A DNA stretch of 64,000 nucleotides from Falsirhodobacter xinxiangensis (GCF_004959935.1 NZ_SMYN01000002.1:248001-312000); one strand, 5' to 3'; positions 53,546 through 62,699 are shown, counted from the first letter of the stretch. Notes: a model not told the origin generated them from the letters alone. A program made the numbers and translations.

Positions 53546-53552
53546 GGGGCCA

Positions 53553-54578
53553 TTACATGGTTTCTTCAGCAGCGACAGCAGCTTGCGTCGCAGCCAGTTC
53601 CGGGTCGGACACGAGGCCGTAAGCAGCCAGCGGGCCGTTCGGGCCGGCCATATCGTCGGACACGAAGAATTCGACGAACTCTTTCAGGCCCGGGATGACG
53701 CCGATATGCGCCTTTTTCACATAGAACTGGAGCGGGCGCGAAACCGGGTATTCACCCGAAGCGATCGACTCGGTCGACGGAACGACGCCCGACATGGTCG
53801 CGACGCGCAGGGTGTTGGTGTTGTTCTCGTAGAACGACAGGCCGAACACGCCGATACCGTTCTTGTCCGACTGGATGCGGGCCAGCGTCTCGGTGTAGTC
53901 GCCGTCGATGTCGACCGACTTGCCGTCGGTGCGGATCGCGCCGCACTGCTCTTCGGCGGTGTCCTCGTCCGACAGCGCGGTCAGAGCTTCCAGAGCACCC
54001 GATTCTTCACAGCCAGCAGCCATGACTTTTTCGCCGAAGACTTCGCGGGTGCCGTGCTTGGTGCCCGGGATGAAGGCCAGGATCGGCTGGTTCGGCAGAT
54101 CCGGGTTCACTTCGTTCCAGGTGGTGTAAGGGTTGGCAACCAGTGCGCCGTCGACGACGACCTGAGCGGCCAGCGCCTTGTACCAATCGGCGGGGGTGAA
54201 GGCGAATTCGTTGCCGTTCACGTCCGAAGCGAAGACAATCCCGTCATAGCCGATCTGGACGGCCATGATGTCGGTCACGCCGTTCGCGGCGCAGGTTTCG
54301 ATCTCGCTGTCGCGGATCAGGCGCGAGGAGTTTGCAATGTCCGGGGTGTTCTCGCCGATGCCCTGGCAGAACTGCTGCAGACCGGCCGAGGAGCCGCCCG
54401 ACTGGATGACCGGGGTCGGGAAGTCGAAGTTTTCGCCGAAGGCTTCCGCGACGATGGTCGAGTAGGGAAGAACGGTCGACGAACCGGCGACCTGGACTTG
54501 GTTGCGGGCTTGTGCGTGTGCGCCGGTGGCAGCAACGGCCAGCGCCAGCACCGATGCGGAAAGTTTCATGACGGACAT
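53553..54578 (-). CDS. pstS: Phosphate-binding protein PstS
   Basis: 341 residues with signal peptide (cleavage after GAHA, about residue 23). Phosphate-loop markers AGSSTVLPYS and QSGGSSAGLQQFC, IANSSRLI, then TKHGTREVFGE. AGGAGT lies six bases before the ATG. First gene of the pst operon, under a Pho box at 54668-54685. Confidence 0.95.
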   Translation of the reverse strand: MSVMKLSASVLALAVAATGAHAQARNQVQVAGSSTVLPYSTIVAEAFGENFDFPTPVIQSGGSSAGLQQFCQGIGENTPDIANSSRLIRDSEIETCAANGVTDIMAVQIGYDGIVFASDVNGNEFAFTPADWYKALAAQVVVDGALVANPYTTWNEVNPDLPNQPILAFIPGTKHGTREVFGEKVMAAGCEESGALEALTALSDEDTAEEQCGAIRTDGKSVDIDGDYTETLARIQSDKNGIGVFGLSFYENNTNTLRVATMSGVVPSTESIASGEYPVSRPLQFYVKKAHIGVIPGLKEFVEFFVSDDMAGPNGPLAAYGLVSDPELAATQAAVAAEETM

Positions 54579-54926
54579 CTCGATACTCCTGAGTTTTCGA
54601 GCCTTGGGGCCACGACGGCCTTGGGCGCCGGATTAGGCGCCTCCTGCAACCATTATGTAAAAACCACATGACAGTTTTATGAAACACGCCGAATTTTCTC
54701 GCCTCACGCGTGTCACATACGGGGCGGCAAGACGGATGGCTTCGGGACAAATGCCGGAAAAACAGGCAAATAAGTCACGCCATGACGGCAATTTTACGCG
54801 CAAAACCCCGGGCCTCCGCAGCCGACGCTTGCAACCGGCGCCGCCTGAACAATATACCCATTCGACTGCGAATCCCACGCTTCGCAACCCCTGAGAAGAA
54901 CTTGGAAACCTGACCCGTTGCCCGAT
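54579..54926. promoter_or_regulatory. Divergent control region pstS / opgG
   Basis: 348 bp without a gene. On the minus side it carries the Pho box and pstS promoter. The opgG side (about 54700-54926) has AT-containing tracts but no clear -35/-10 pair that I can fix, and no ribosome binding site near the opgG ATG better than GGAAACC. Confidence 0.6.
54668..54685 (-). promoter_or_regulatory. Pho box upstream of pstS
   Basis: Minus-strand GTTTCATAAAACTGTCAT: two 7-bp direct repeats (GTTTCAT and CTGTCAT) separated by AAAA, very close to the E. coli PhoB consensus CTGTCATA[AT]A[AT]CTGTCA[CT]. It lies 90 bp before the pstS ATG. Confidence 0.8.
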
Positions 54927-56546
54927 ATGATTCCGACCGCCACCGGCCCCTTTCACCTGACCCGGCGCAGCCTGATCGCCAGCGGCGTTGCCACGACGGC
55001 ATTCGCCGCCGCGCCCGGCTTTGCGCAAGAGGATCAGGCCCCGGTCCCGCCGGTGGAGGCGGAGCCAGCCCCTGCCCCGCTCGCGCAGGAATTCAGCTTC
55101 GACATCCTGTCGGATGAGATGCGACTTGCCGCGAGCCGTCCGTTCCAGCAGCCCGAGCGGCCGGTGGGCTTGCTGTCGGAACTGCAATACGACGATTACC
55201 GCAACATCAATTTCCGCGCCGACCGGTCGCGCTGGACGGAAAACCCCGCCAGCATGTTCCGCGTCGCCGCCTTCCACATGGGCTGGCTGTTCGAGGACCC
55301 GGTCCGCATGTTCGAAGTGCAGGGCGGGAACGCGACCGAGATGCAGTTCTCGACCGACGATTTCGAATATTACAACGATCTGGCGCAGCGGATGCCGCAG
55401 CACGCGGAACTGCCCGGCGTCGCGGGCTTCCGTCTGGCCACGCCGATCAACCGGCCCGACATCTATGACGAGTTGGTTGCCTTCCTTGGCGCGTCATATT
55501 TCCGCGCTCTGGGTCGGGGCAGCGCCTATGGCCTTTCGGCGCGCGGGCTTGCCGTCAATACCGCGACCAACTCGCCCGAGGAGTTTCCCCGTTTCAGCCG
55601 CTTCTATATCGAACGCCCGGCCGATGGGTCGATGACGGTCACGATCTTTGCGGCCATGGACAGCCCTTCGGTCACCGGCGCCTACCGTTTCGTCATCACC
55701 CCGGGTGCCGAGACGGTGATGAACGTCACCGCGCGCATGTATTGCCGCCAGACCATCGCACAACTTGGCGTTGCACCGCTGACGTCGATGTTCCTGTTCG
55801 CGGAAAAGAACCGCGCTGAATTCGACGATTTTCGCCCCAACGTGCATGACAGCGACGGGTTGCGGATCGAGCGCGCGAATGGCGAGATCATCTGGCGTCC
55901 GCTCAACAACCCGCCGCAGCTTTCGGGTTCCTATTTCACGGAGGAGTCGCCGCGCTCCTTTGGTCTGTATCAGCGGGACCGCGAATTCGAGAATTATCAG
56001 GACACCGAAGCGCGCTACGAGCGTCGCCCCTCGCTGAAGGTCGAGCCGACGGGCACCTGGGGCAAAGGCGCGGTGCGTCTGGTCGAGATTCCGACGGATT
56101 CCGAGGTCAACGACAATATTGTCGCGTTCTGGGTGCCGGAGGGAGAGTTCCGGCAGGGCGACGCGCGCGAATACGCCTATTCGCTTCGCTGGGGCGACCT
56201 GCCGCAGGACGAAGCGGCCCCGCTTGCATGGGTGTTCGAGACGCGGGCCGGGGTCGGCGGCGTCTCAGGCGTCGATAACGGCGAAAATTTCAGAAAATTC
56301 GTCGTGGACTTCAAGGGCGGGGTGATTGCAAACCTGCCTGCGGATGCCCAACTTGAAGCCATCGTGAGCGTGCAGAACGGCGAAGTCGCGCACACCACGC
56401 TGGATCGCATCCCCGGAACCGATATGTGGCGGCTTGTCGCCGATGTGACGGCCCCCGAGGGTGCAATCGTGGAACTGGGCGCTCATATTGCCGGTTATGG
56501 CCGGAAGCTTTCTGAAACCTGGCTCAACCAATGGATCAACGCATGA
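54927..56546 (+). CDS. opgG: Periplasmic glucan biosynthesis protein OpgG
   Basis: 539 residues from the ATG at 54927 (a TTG at 54918 is possible). Tat-type leader with RR at residues 13-14 (LTRRSLIASGVATTAFA). OpgG/MdoG fold follows: EFSFDILSDEMRLAAS, YDDYRNINFR, FGLYQRDREFENYQD and PTGTWGKGAVRLVEIPTDSE. Works in the periplasm in making branched osmoregulated glucans. Stop overlaps the next ATG (ATGA). First of four genes opgGIHC. Confidence 0.93.
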   Translation: MIPTATGPFHLTRRSLIASGVATTAFAAAPGFAQEDQAPVPPVEAEPAPAPLAQEFSFDILSDEMRLAASRPFQQPERPVGLLSELQYDDYRNINFRADRSRWTENPASMFRVAAFHMGWLFEDPVRMFEVQGGNATEMQFSTDDFEYYNDLAQRMPQHAELPGVAGFRLATPINRPDIYDELVAFLGASYFRALGRGSAYGLSARGLAVNTATNSPEEFPRFSRFYIERPADGSMTVTIFAAMDSPSVTGAYRFVITPGAETVMNVTARMYCRQTIAQLGVAPLTSMFLFAEKNRAEFDDFRPNVHDSDGLRIERANGEIIWRPLNNPPQLSGSYFTEESPRSFGLYQRDREFENYQDTEARYERRPSLKVEPTGTWGKGAVRLVEIPTDSEVNDNIVAFWVPEGEFRQGDAREYAYSLRWGDLPQDEAAPLAWVFETRAGVGGVSGVDNGENFRKFVVDFKGGVIANLPADAQLEAIVSVQNGEVAHTTLDRIPGTDMWRLVADVTAPEGAIVELGAHIAGYGRKLSETWLNQWINA

Positions 56547-56704
56547 CAACTGCGCAGTCTAACGACGGTTCGGATAATCAGCAGTCGGAGAAGGGCGCCC
56601 TGCCCGACGCACCGATGGCAATGCCTCGCCAAGTGCTGGAGGCACCTCGCGGCATGTCCATGTTCCGCGCGTTCCTTCCGCGGGCAACTCGGGCAGGCAA
56701 CTGA
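56543..56704 (+). CDS. opgI: Small protein OpgI, resembles detached N-terminus of OpgH
   Basis: 53 residues, ATG overlapping the opgG stop (ATGA), stop 3 bp before the opgH ATG. Product: polar start, then SEKGALPDAPMAMPRQVLEA and a basic end FRAFLPRATRAG. The SEK-x-ALP block followed by Q-x-L-x-A recalls residues ~15-35 of E. coli OpgH (from memory). R. sphaeroides has an opgGIHC operon with a gene of this position (literature recalled); the role of OpgI is not established to my knowledge. Confidence 0.72.
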   Translation: MTTAQSNDGSDNQQSEKGALPDAPMAMPRQVLEAPRGMSMFRAFLPRATRAGN

Positions 56705-56707
56705 TCC

Positions 56708-58501
56708 ATGACTGCTTCGTCCGGAACCGGGGGCGCGGGGCTCTCCCGGACGATCGCCCTTAGCCTGAGCGTCCTTGCTGCCGCAGGGGCGTTCATGCTT
56801 TTTCTGCAATTCGGTATGGCCGATGGGCTGGACGCGATGGATGTCGTGCGTTCGGCGTTCATCCTGCTCTCGACCTTCTGGCTTGCCTGGGGGGCGACAC
56901 AGGCGCTTCTGGGCCTGACGACCCGCGCGAAGCCGCCGGCGCTGCCCCCGTTCACCGGATTGACAACACGCACGGCGATCCTCGTCCCCGTCTACAACGA
57001 AGATCCGGTGACGACCTATTCCCGGATTGCCGCGATGGATGCGTCGTTGAAGGAAACGGGGCTTCAAAACCATTTCCACTTCGCGATCCTGTCCGACACC
57101 CGCAAGGACGACATTGCCGCCCAAGAACGGGACTGGTTCGAACGGCTGGTGCGCGAATGCGGCGCAGAAGGACGGATGTTCTATCGCCGCCGCACGAACA
57201 ACAAGGGCCGCAAGGCCGGCAATATCGAGGATTTCTTCCAGCGGTCCGGCGGCGCCTACGATTTCTCGCTAATCCTGGATGCGGACAGCCTGATGGAAGG
57301 CAGCACCATCGTCGAAATGGCGCGCCGGATGGAAGCGGAACCCCGGCTGGGTCTGCTGCAATCGCTGCCCAAGGTCACCCGCGCCCGCGCGCGTTTCGGT
57401 CGCGCGATGCAGTTTTCCGCAAGCTTCCATTCGCCCGTCTTCGCGCGGGGCCTTGGCATGATGCAGGGTGAAACCGGGCCGTTCTGGGGCCATAACGCCA
57501 TGGTCCGCGTTCGCGCTTTCGTCGAAAGCTGCGGCCTGCCGGAGCTTTCCGGCGCGCCGCCGTTCGGTGGCCATATCATGAGCCACGACTATGTCGAGGC
57601 TGCCCTGCTCGCCCGTGCCGGATGGATCGTGCGTCTGGATGACGACCTTGAGGGCAGCTATGAAGAGGGCCCCGAGAACATCGTCGATCATGCCAAGCGC
57701 GACCGGCGCTGGTGCCAAGGCAACCTTCAGCATTCGCGGCTTTTGATGGCCCCGGGTCTGCTGACATGGAGCCGCTTTGTCTTCCTTCAGGGCATTCTCA
57801 GCTATATCTCACCGCTGTTCTGGCTCGGCTTCCTGATCGCATCAATCCTTGCGCCCTGGTTCACCCCTCCGGTCAACTATTTCCCCGTGCCCTACTGGCC
57901 CTTCCCGGTTTTCCCGTCGAACGAGGCGTGGAAGGCCATCGGTCTGGCGGTCGGCATTTTCGGCCTCCTGTTCCTGCCGAAGCTTCTGGTCGTGGCAGAT
58001 GCGGTCGCCACGGGCCGGGCCCGCGGCTTCGGCGGTGCGGCGTTGGCGATCCAGTCCTCGTTGACCGAGCTTCTGTTCTCCTCCGTAACCGCGCCGATCC
58101 TGATGATGTTCCAGACGCGGTCGGTGTTTCAGGTCCTGCTGGGCCGCGACGGCGGCTGGCCGACCAACAACCGCGGCGACGGCACGCTCTCCTTGGGCGA
58201 GGCTTGGAGCGCGACGCATTGGATCGTGACCACCGGCGTCGTAGGTCTTGGCACCTGCTATCTGCTGGCGCCGGGTCTGGTGCCGTGGCTGCTACCCATC
58301 GTCATCCCGATGATCCTTGCCCCTGTCGTGGTGTCGTGGACGTCGAAACGCAGCCGGACGACCTTGTTCACCGCCCCGCTTGAGCTGTCGCCCGCCCCGG
58401 TGATGATCCTTCAGGACCGCATCCTTGCCGCGTGGCAGGGTGGCGAGGCAGCCCCGCTTGCGGGTTCCGAGCATCAGGTGGAAGCCCCCGCGCATGCATG
58501 A
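56708..58501 (+). CDS. opgH: Glucan glucosyltransferase OpgH (short form)
   Basis: 597 residues against 847 in E. coli; it lacks the long N-terminal cytoplasmic part and the C-terminal tail. Two N-terminal membrane helices, then the GT-2 domain: ILVPVYNEDPVTTYSRIAAM, LILDADSLMEGSTIVEMARR (D-x-D), HDYVEAALL and RDRRWCQGNL (Q/RxxRW), then at least five more helices. Polymerises beta-1,2-glucose from UDP-glucose and extrudes it. Overlaps opgC by 8 bp. Confidence 0.93.
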   Translation: MTASSGTGGAGLSRTIALSLSVLAAAGAFMLFLQFGMADGLDAMDVVRSAFILLSTFWLAWGATQALLGLTTRAKPPALPPFTGLTTRTAILVPVYNEDPVTTYSRIAAMDASLKETGLQNHFHFAILSDTRKDDIAAQERDWFERLVRECGAEGRMFYRRRTNNKGRKAGNIEDFFQRSGGAYDFSLILDADSLMEGSTIVEMARRMEAEPRLGLLQSLPKVTRARARFGRAMQFSASFHSPVFARGLGMMQGETGPFWGHNAMVRVRAFVESCGLPELSGAPPFGGHIMSHDYVEAALLARAGWIVRLDDDLEGSYEEGPENIVDHAKRDRRWCQGNLQHSRLLMAPGLLTWSRFVFLQGILSYISPLFWLGFLIASILAPWFTPPVNYFPVPYWPFPVFPSNEAWKAIGLAVGIFGLLFLPKLLVVADAVATGRARGFGGAALAIQSSLTELLFSSVTAPILMMFQTRSVFQVLLGRDGGWPTNNRGDGTLSLGEAWSATHWIVTTGVVGLGTCYLLAPGLVPWLLPIVIPMILAPVVVSWTSKRSRTTLFTAPLELSPAPVMILQDRILAAWQGGEAAPLAGSEHQVEAPAHA

Positions 58502-59639
58502 GACGACTGGCGGCCGCGATCCGCGGCTGGATGTTCTGCGCGGGCTCGCGCTAGTGATGATTTACATCAACCATGTTCCCGGCACCTTGTGGGAGGCGTT
58601 CACGAGCCGCAACTACGGCTTTTCCGACGCCGCCGAAGGGTTCGTGATGATGGCTGGGGTGGCCGCGGGTCTCGCCTATTCCTCGGGCTTCCTACGCGGC
58701 GACGCGGTCCCGACGGCCCGCAGGATCTGGCGGCGCGGCTGGACGCTTTACATGGTCCACATTCTGCTGACGGTCATCGCCGTCGCCGTGGCCGCGGCCT
58801 TCTACAAGCTTGGCGCACCACAGCTTTCGAACGAGAACCTGACCCATGTGATCTTCGACGATCCGATGGGCTTCATGCTTGGCGTCGCGCTTCTGACGCA
58901 CCAGCTCGGTTACGCCAACATATTGCCGATGTATGCCGCGCTGCTGTTCCTCGCGCCCGCGTTTCTGGTGTTGGCAGTGCATCGGCCGAAACTACTGCTG
59001 GCCGGATCGATCCTGCTTTGGGCCTTCGCCGGGCAGACTCGGTTCAACCTGCCGAACTATCCCATGCCGGGCGGCTGGTTCTTCAATCCTTTCGCATGGC
59101 AGCTCTTGTTCGTGATCGGGCTGCTGACCGGGGTGGCGATGAAACAGGGGCGCAGGCTGGTTCCCGCAACGCCGGCGCTTGTCTGGCTTTCGGGTTCGGT
59201 GCTGGTCATCGTTCTGATCTGGGCCAAGTTCGAACCCGTGGCGGATGTCTTGAATGCCGGGCGGCTGGCGCTTGCCAAACTCGGCTTTCCCTATTGGGTG
59301 ACCGAGTTCGAGAAAAGCATCGTCAGCGTGTTGCGCCTCGTGCATTTCCTTGCGCTGGCCTATTTCCTCAGCGCGCTGCCCATCGTGCGCCGCATCTGTG
59401 CGCGGCCGGAACTTGCGCCGCTGGCGGTTATGGGGCGCAACGGGCTGCCGGTCTTCGCGCTTGGCACTGCGCTGTGCTATGCTGCGCAGGGGGTGATGGA
59501 CATGCGCCCCAATACCCCGGTGCTGGAGGCGACGCTGATCTGGGGCGGCGTTGCGCTGCAATGGCTGTTCGCGGTGCTGCGCGACCGCTGGCGGTTCAGC
59601 AAGGCGCGCACGCCCGTCGGCGTCCCCGCAACGCCCTAG
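58494..59639 (+). CDS. opgC: OpgC succinyltransferase
   Basis: 381 residues from the ATG at 58494, inside the end of opgH. OpgC membrane acyltransferase with about ten helices; start RDPRLDVLRGLALVMIYINH is diagnostic, with FSDAAEGFVMMAGVAAGLAYS after it. Adds succinyl groups to glucans from succinyl-CoA, giving them negative charge. Its last 4 bp overlap the convergent DUF779 gene. Confidence 0.92.
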   Translation: MHETTGGRDPRLDVLRGLALVMIYINHVPGTLWEAFTSRNYGFSDAAEGFVMMAGVAAGLAYSSGFLRGDAVPTARRIWRRGWTLYMVHILLTVIAVAVAAAFYKLGAPQLSNENLTHVIFDDPMGFMLGVALLTHQLGYANILPMYAALLFLAPAFLVLAVHRPKLLLAGSILLWAFAGQTRFNLPNYPMPGGWFFNPFAWQLLFVIGLLTGVAMKQGRRLVPATPALVWLSGSVLVIVLIWAKFEPVADVLNAGRLALAKLGFPYWVTEFEKSIVSVLRLVHFLALAYFLSALPIVRRICARPELAPLAVMGRNGLPVFALGTALCYAAQGVMDMRPNTPVLEATLIWGGVALQWLFAVLRDRWRFSKARTPVGVPATP

Positions 59640-59965
59640 ACCGAGCAAATGGTGGAGCGGGTGAGGAATCGCCGCTCCCGCCCGTTGTCGAGGCTGAACA
59701 TCCCGCCCCGTCCCGGCACTGCGTCGATGATCAGGTCCGTGTGTTTCCAGACTTCGAACTGGCTGCCCGAGATGTAGAAGGGCATGCCGCCGATCTCTCC
59801 CATCTTCACGTCGTGGTCGCCCAGAAGGAAATCCCCCTGGGCGTAGCACATGGGCGAAGACCCGTCGCAGCACCCGCCCGACTGGTGGAACATCACCGGG
59901 CCATGGTCCGCGACGATCTCCGCCAGAAGGGAGAGCGCCTCCGGAGTGGCGCTCACCTTGTCCAT
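59636..59965 (-). CDS. DUF779 protein
   Basis: 109 residues. Cysteine cluster in SGGCCDGSSPMC (residues 29-40) could bind metal; the rest matches DUF779 (YISGSQFEVWKHTDLIIDAV). DUF779 genes often sit directly after aldehyde dehydrogenases, as here: its ATG overlaps the dehydrogenase stop by one base. Function unknown, possibly an accessory protein for the dehydrogenase. Confidence 0.87.
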   Translation of the reverse strand: MDKVSATPEALSLLAEIVADHGPVMFHQSGGCCDGSSPMCYAQGDFLLGDHDVKMGEIGGMPFYISGSQFEVWKHTDLIIDAVPGRGGMFSLDNGRERRFLTRSTICSV

Positions 59966-61482
59966 CAGAAGAAGCCCAACTTCTTGGCGCTGTAGCTGAC
60001 CAGCATGTTCTTGGTCTGCTGATAATGATCCAGCATCATCCGATGGTTCTCGCGACCGATGCCCGACTGCTTGTAGCCGCCGAAGGCCGCATGCGCAGGA
60101 TAGGCGTGATAGCAGTTGGTCCAGACCCGACCCGCCTGAATGGCCCGCCCGAAGCGATAGGCGCGATTGCCGTCCCGCGTCCAGACCCCCGCGCCCAGAC
60201 CGTAAAGCGTATCGTTGGCGATCGAAAGCGCCTCCTCGTCGTCCTTGAAGGTCGTGACCGACACCACCGGCCCGAAGATTTCCTCCTGGAAGATGCGCAT
60301 CTTGTTGGTGCCTTTGAAGATGGTCGGCTTGACGTAGAAGCCGCCCTCGAGTTCGCCCTCCAGCACGTTGCGCTCGCCGCCCGTCAGGATCTCGGCGCCC
60401 TCCTGCCGCCCGATGTCCATATAGGACAGGATCTTCTCCAACTGCTCGGACGAGGCCTGCGCGCCGATCATCGTCGCGGGGTCCAACGGGTCGCCCTGCA
60501 CGATGGCCTGCGTCCGGGCCAGCGCCTTTTCCATGAAGCGGTCATAGATCGACTCATGGACCAGCGCGCGCGACGGGCAGGTGCAGACCTCGCCCTGATT
60601 CAGCGCGAACATCACGAAACCTTCTATGGCCTTGTCGAGGAAGTCGTCATCCTCGTTCGCGACATCCTTGAAGAAGATGTTCGGCGACTTGCCCCCCAGT
60701 TCCAGCGTCACAGGGATCAGGTTCTGGCTGGCATATTGCATGATCAGCCGGCCCGTCGTCGTCTCGCCGGTGAAGGCGATCTTGGCGATGCGGTTCGACG
60801 ATGCCAGCGGCTTGCCCGCCTCCAGCCCGAAGCCGTTGACGATGTTCAGAACGCCATCGGGCAGCAGATCGGCGATCAATTCGGCCAGCACCATAATGGA
60901 TGCGGGGGTCTGCTCGGCCGGTTTCAGCACGACGCAGTTGCCCGCAGCCAGCGCCGGCGCCAGCTTCCACACCGCCATCAGAATCGGGAAGTTCCACGGG
61001 ATGATCTGCCCCACCACGCCCAGCGGCTCGTGGAAGTGATAGGCGACCGTGTCGTCGTCGATCTCCGAGATATGGCCTTCCTGCGCACGCACGACGCCTG
61101 CGAAATAGCGGAAATGGTCCACGGCCAGCGGCAGGTCGGCGGCGGTCGTCTCGCGGATCGGTTTGCCGTTGTCCCAAGTCTCGGCGGTGGCCAGCAGCGC
61201 GAGGTTCTCCTCGATCCGGTCGGCGATGCGGTTCAGGATCAGCGATCGCTCGGCAACGCTGGTCCGGCCCCATTTGCCCTTGGCGGCATGGGCGGCATCC
61301 AAGGCGGCTTCGACATCGCTGGCGTCGGAGCGCGCAATCTGGCAGATGACCTTGCCTGTGACGGGCGAGGTGTTGTCGAAATACCGGCCTGCCTTCGGGG
61401 CGACCCATTTGCCGCCGATGAAGTTGTCATAGCGTTCCTTGAACGGCGATTTCGCCGTCCGGAATTGTTCAACCTTGTTCAT
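59965..61482 (-). CDS. NAD-dependent aldehyde dehydrogenase (ExaC/AcoD type)
   Basis: 505 residues. Rossmann site [12 protein letters not shown], general-base E in [13 protein letters not shown] and nucleophile C in [13 protein letters not shown] near residue 302. The CTCPSR form is typical of acetaldehyde dehydrogenases in ethanol or acetoin metabolism (ExaC, AcoD). Oxidises aldehydes to acids. GGGAGGACCTG precedes the ATG; a palindrome sits 89-106 bp upstream and its likely regulator is next door. Confidence 0.94.
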   Translation of the reverse strand: MNKVEQFRTAKSPFKERYDNFIGGKWVAPKAGRYFDNTSPVTGKVICQIARSDASDVEAALDAAHAAKGKWGRTSVAERSLILNRIADRIEENLALLATAETWDNGKPIRETTAADLPLAVDHFRYFAGVVRAQEGHISEIDDDTVAYHFHEPLGVVGQIIPWNFPILMAVWKLAPALAAGNCVVLKPAEQTPASIMVLAELIADLLPDGVLNIVNGFGLEAGKPLASSNRIAKIAFTGETTTGRLIMQYASQNLIPVTLELGGKSPNIFFKDVANEDDDFLDKAIEGFVMFALNQGEVCTCPSRALVHESIYDRFMEKALARTQAIVQGDPLDPATMIGAQASSEQLEKILSYMDIGRQEGAEILTGGERNVLEGELEGGFYVKPTIFKGTNKMRIFQEEIFGPVVSVTTFKDDEEALSIANDTLYGLGAGVWTRDGNRAYRFGRAIQAGRVWTNCYHAYPAHAAFGGYKQSGIGRENHRMMLDHYQQTKNMLVSYSAKKLGFF

Positions 61483-61570
61483 CAGGTCCTCCCTTACCCG
61501 TGTTCATGGTCCAACCGTGATGCCGGGACGCGGCGCTGTCACCTGCCACGCCATCGGCAATACCCCCCGG

Positions 61571-61588
61571 TGTCGCGGGAATGCGACA
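61571..61588 (-). promoter_or_regulatory. Operator candidate upstream of aldehyde dehydrogenase
   Basis: TGTCGC and GCGACA with a 6-bp centre, 89 bp upstream of the dehydrogenase ATG and 12 bp after the regulator gene. The position suits an activator site for the GAF-Fis protein encoded next to it. Confidence 0.6.
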
Positions 61589-61599
61589 GCGGGCGTCGA

Positions 61600-62535
61600 T
61601 CATCCTCGCCGCGTCGCGGCGATCTTGCGATGCAGCGTGGCGCGGGAAATCCCCAGCGAGCGCGCCGCCACCGTCACATTCCCCGAGGCGCGCGCCAACG
61701 CCCGCGCCAAAGCGGCGCGTTCTGCCGTCTCCAGCGTATCGGGGGTGCCACCGAGCAGGTCGGCAGCAGGTCGGGGCAGATCGTCCAAAGGTCCGAGCGC
61801 CTGACGCGCCGACCGTGTCGCGCCCACGACCAGATCGTCCGCGTCCACCGCCAGCACCGCCGAACGATCCGCGCCCGGCACCAGCACCATCCGCGCCTGC
61901 GGGAACGCAAGACGCAGCGCCTCCACCTCGATCCGGCGGGCGGTATCGGCAACCGAATGCGCGATCAGACCTGCAAACCCTTCGGTCAGATCATCGCGGC
62001 AGGACGACACGTCCAGCGCCCCCGCCAGTGATCCGTCGTGGTTGAAGATCGGCGCCGTCATGCAGGACAGCGCAGTGTTGCGCGCAAGATAATGCTGGTC
62101 ACGCCGGATCGTCACCGTCCGCCGCTCTGCGATCGCCGTGCCGATTCCGTTCGTTCCCTGCCGTGCCTCGGACCAGACGGTGCCGGTCCATAGGCCCCAT
62201 TCGCGAAAGGCGTCATCCTCGGCCCCCGCCCCGCGGCGGTCCAGCGGAACCCCATCCGGGTCGGCCAACAGCACGCAGCACCCGACGCTTCCGACCGCTT
62301 GGAACAGCCGGTCGAGGCTGGGCGCGGCAGCGGCGATCAGCGGCCCCATCCGGTCCCGCGCGGCGCGGAATTCGGCGTCGGCCAGTCGCCCGGCATCGGC
62401 ACGGCCCGCCGGGTCCAGCCCGTGCAGCCGGGCGGAACGCGTCCAGCTTGCAACCAGCGGCGAACGGGCGGCATCGCTTCCCAGCAACGCCGCTTCGATG
62501 CGGCCCGCATGTTCCGCAACGCGCATGTTGTTCAT
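61600..62535 (-). CDS. GAF-domain regulator with Fis-type HTH, no AAA+ domain
   Basis: 311 residues. N-terminal AcoR-like segment (AARSPLVASWTRSARLHGLD), GAF domain ~70-190 (NGIGTAIAERRTVTIRRDQH, SCMTAPIFNHDGSLAGALDV), and a C-terminal Fis helix-turn-helix (ALARASGNVTVAARSLGISR). AcoR has an AAA+ sigma-54 activating domain between these parts; here the whole ATPase is missing and no G-A-F-T-G-A loop is present. It may activate a sigma-70 promoter or repress. Reads toward the dehydrogenase, likely its regulator. Confidence 0.82.
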   Translation of the reverse strand: MNNMRVAEHAGRIEAALLGSDAARSPLVASWTRSARLHGLDPAGRADAGRLADAEFRAARDRMGPLIAAAAPSLDRLFQAVGSVGCCVLLADPDGVPLDRRGAGAEDDAFREWGLWTGTVWSEARQGTNGIGTAIAERRTVTIRRDQHYLARNTALSCMTAPIFNHDGSLAGALDVSSCRDDLTEGFAGLIAHSVADTARRIEVEALRLAFPQARMVLVPGADRSAVLAVDADDLVVGATRSARQALGPLDDLPRPAADLLGGTPDTLETAERAALARALARASGNVTVAARSLGISRATLHRKIAATRRG

Positions 62536-62601
62536 GGGTCTCCTCCCCCATCGTCCGCGAATCCACGCGGATGAGACAGCATAGGACGAAACCGTGCGAG
62601 A

Positions 62602-62617
62602 CGACAGAAAACTGTCG
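62602..62617. promoter_or_regulatory. Inverted repeat between regulator and modA
   Basis: CGACAG and CTGTCG around AAAA, 67 bp before the GAF-Fis start and 83 bp before modA. The core CGACA/TGTCG is the half-site seen at 61571-61588 in the opposite orientation, suggesting autoregulation. Confidence 0.45.
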
Positions 62618-62699
62618 GACCGATATGTCCCACGGAAAATAACGGTTGCCAGCGGCCCGCGCTGCGGGTGTTATGCCCGAAGTCGAACGGAGCCCGCCC

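Noticed and set aside
60025-62031. 668-codon open frame on the plus strand
   Set aside because: Antisense to the aldehyde dehydrogenase and part of the GAF-Fis gene; arginine-rich and without any recognisable domain.
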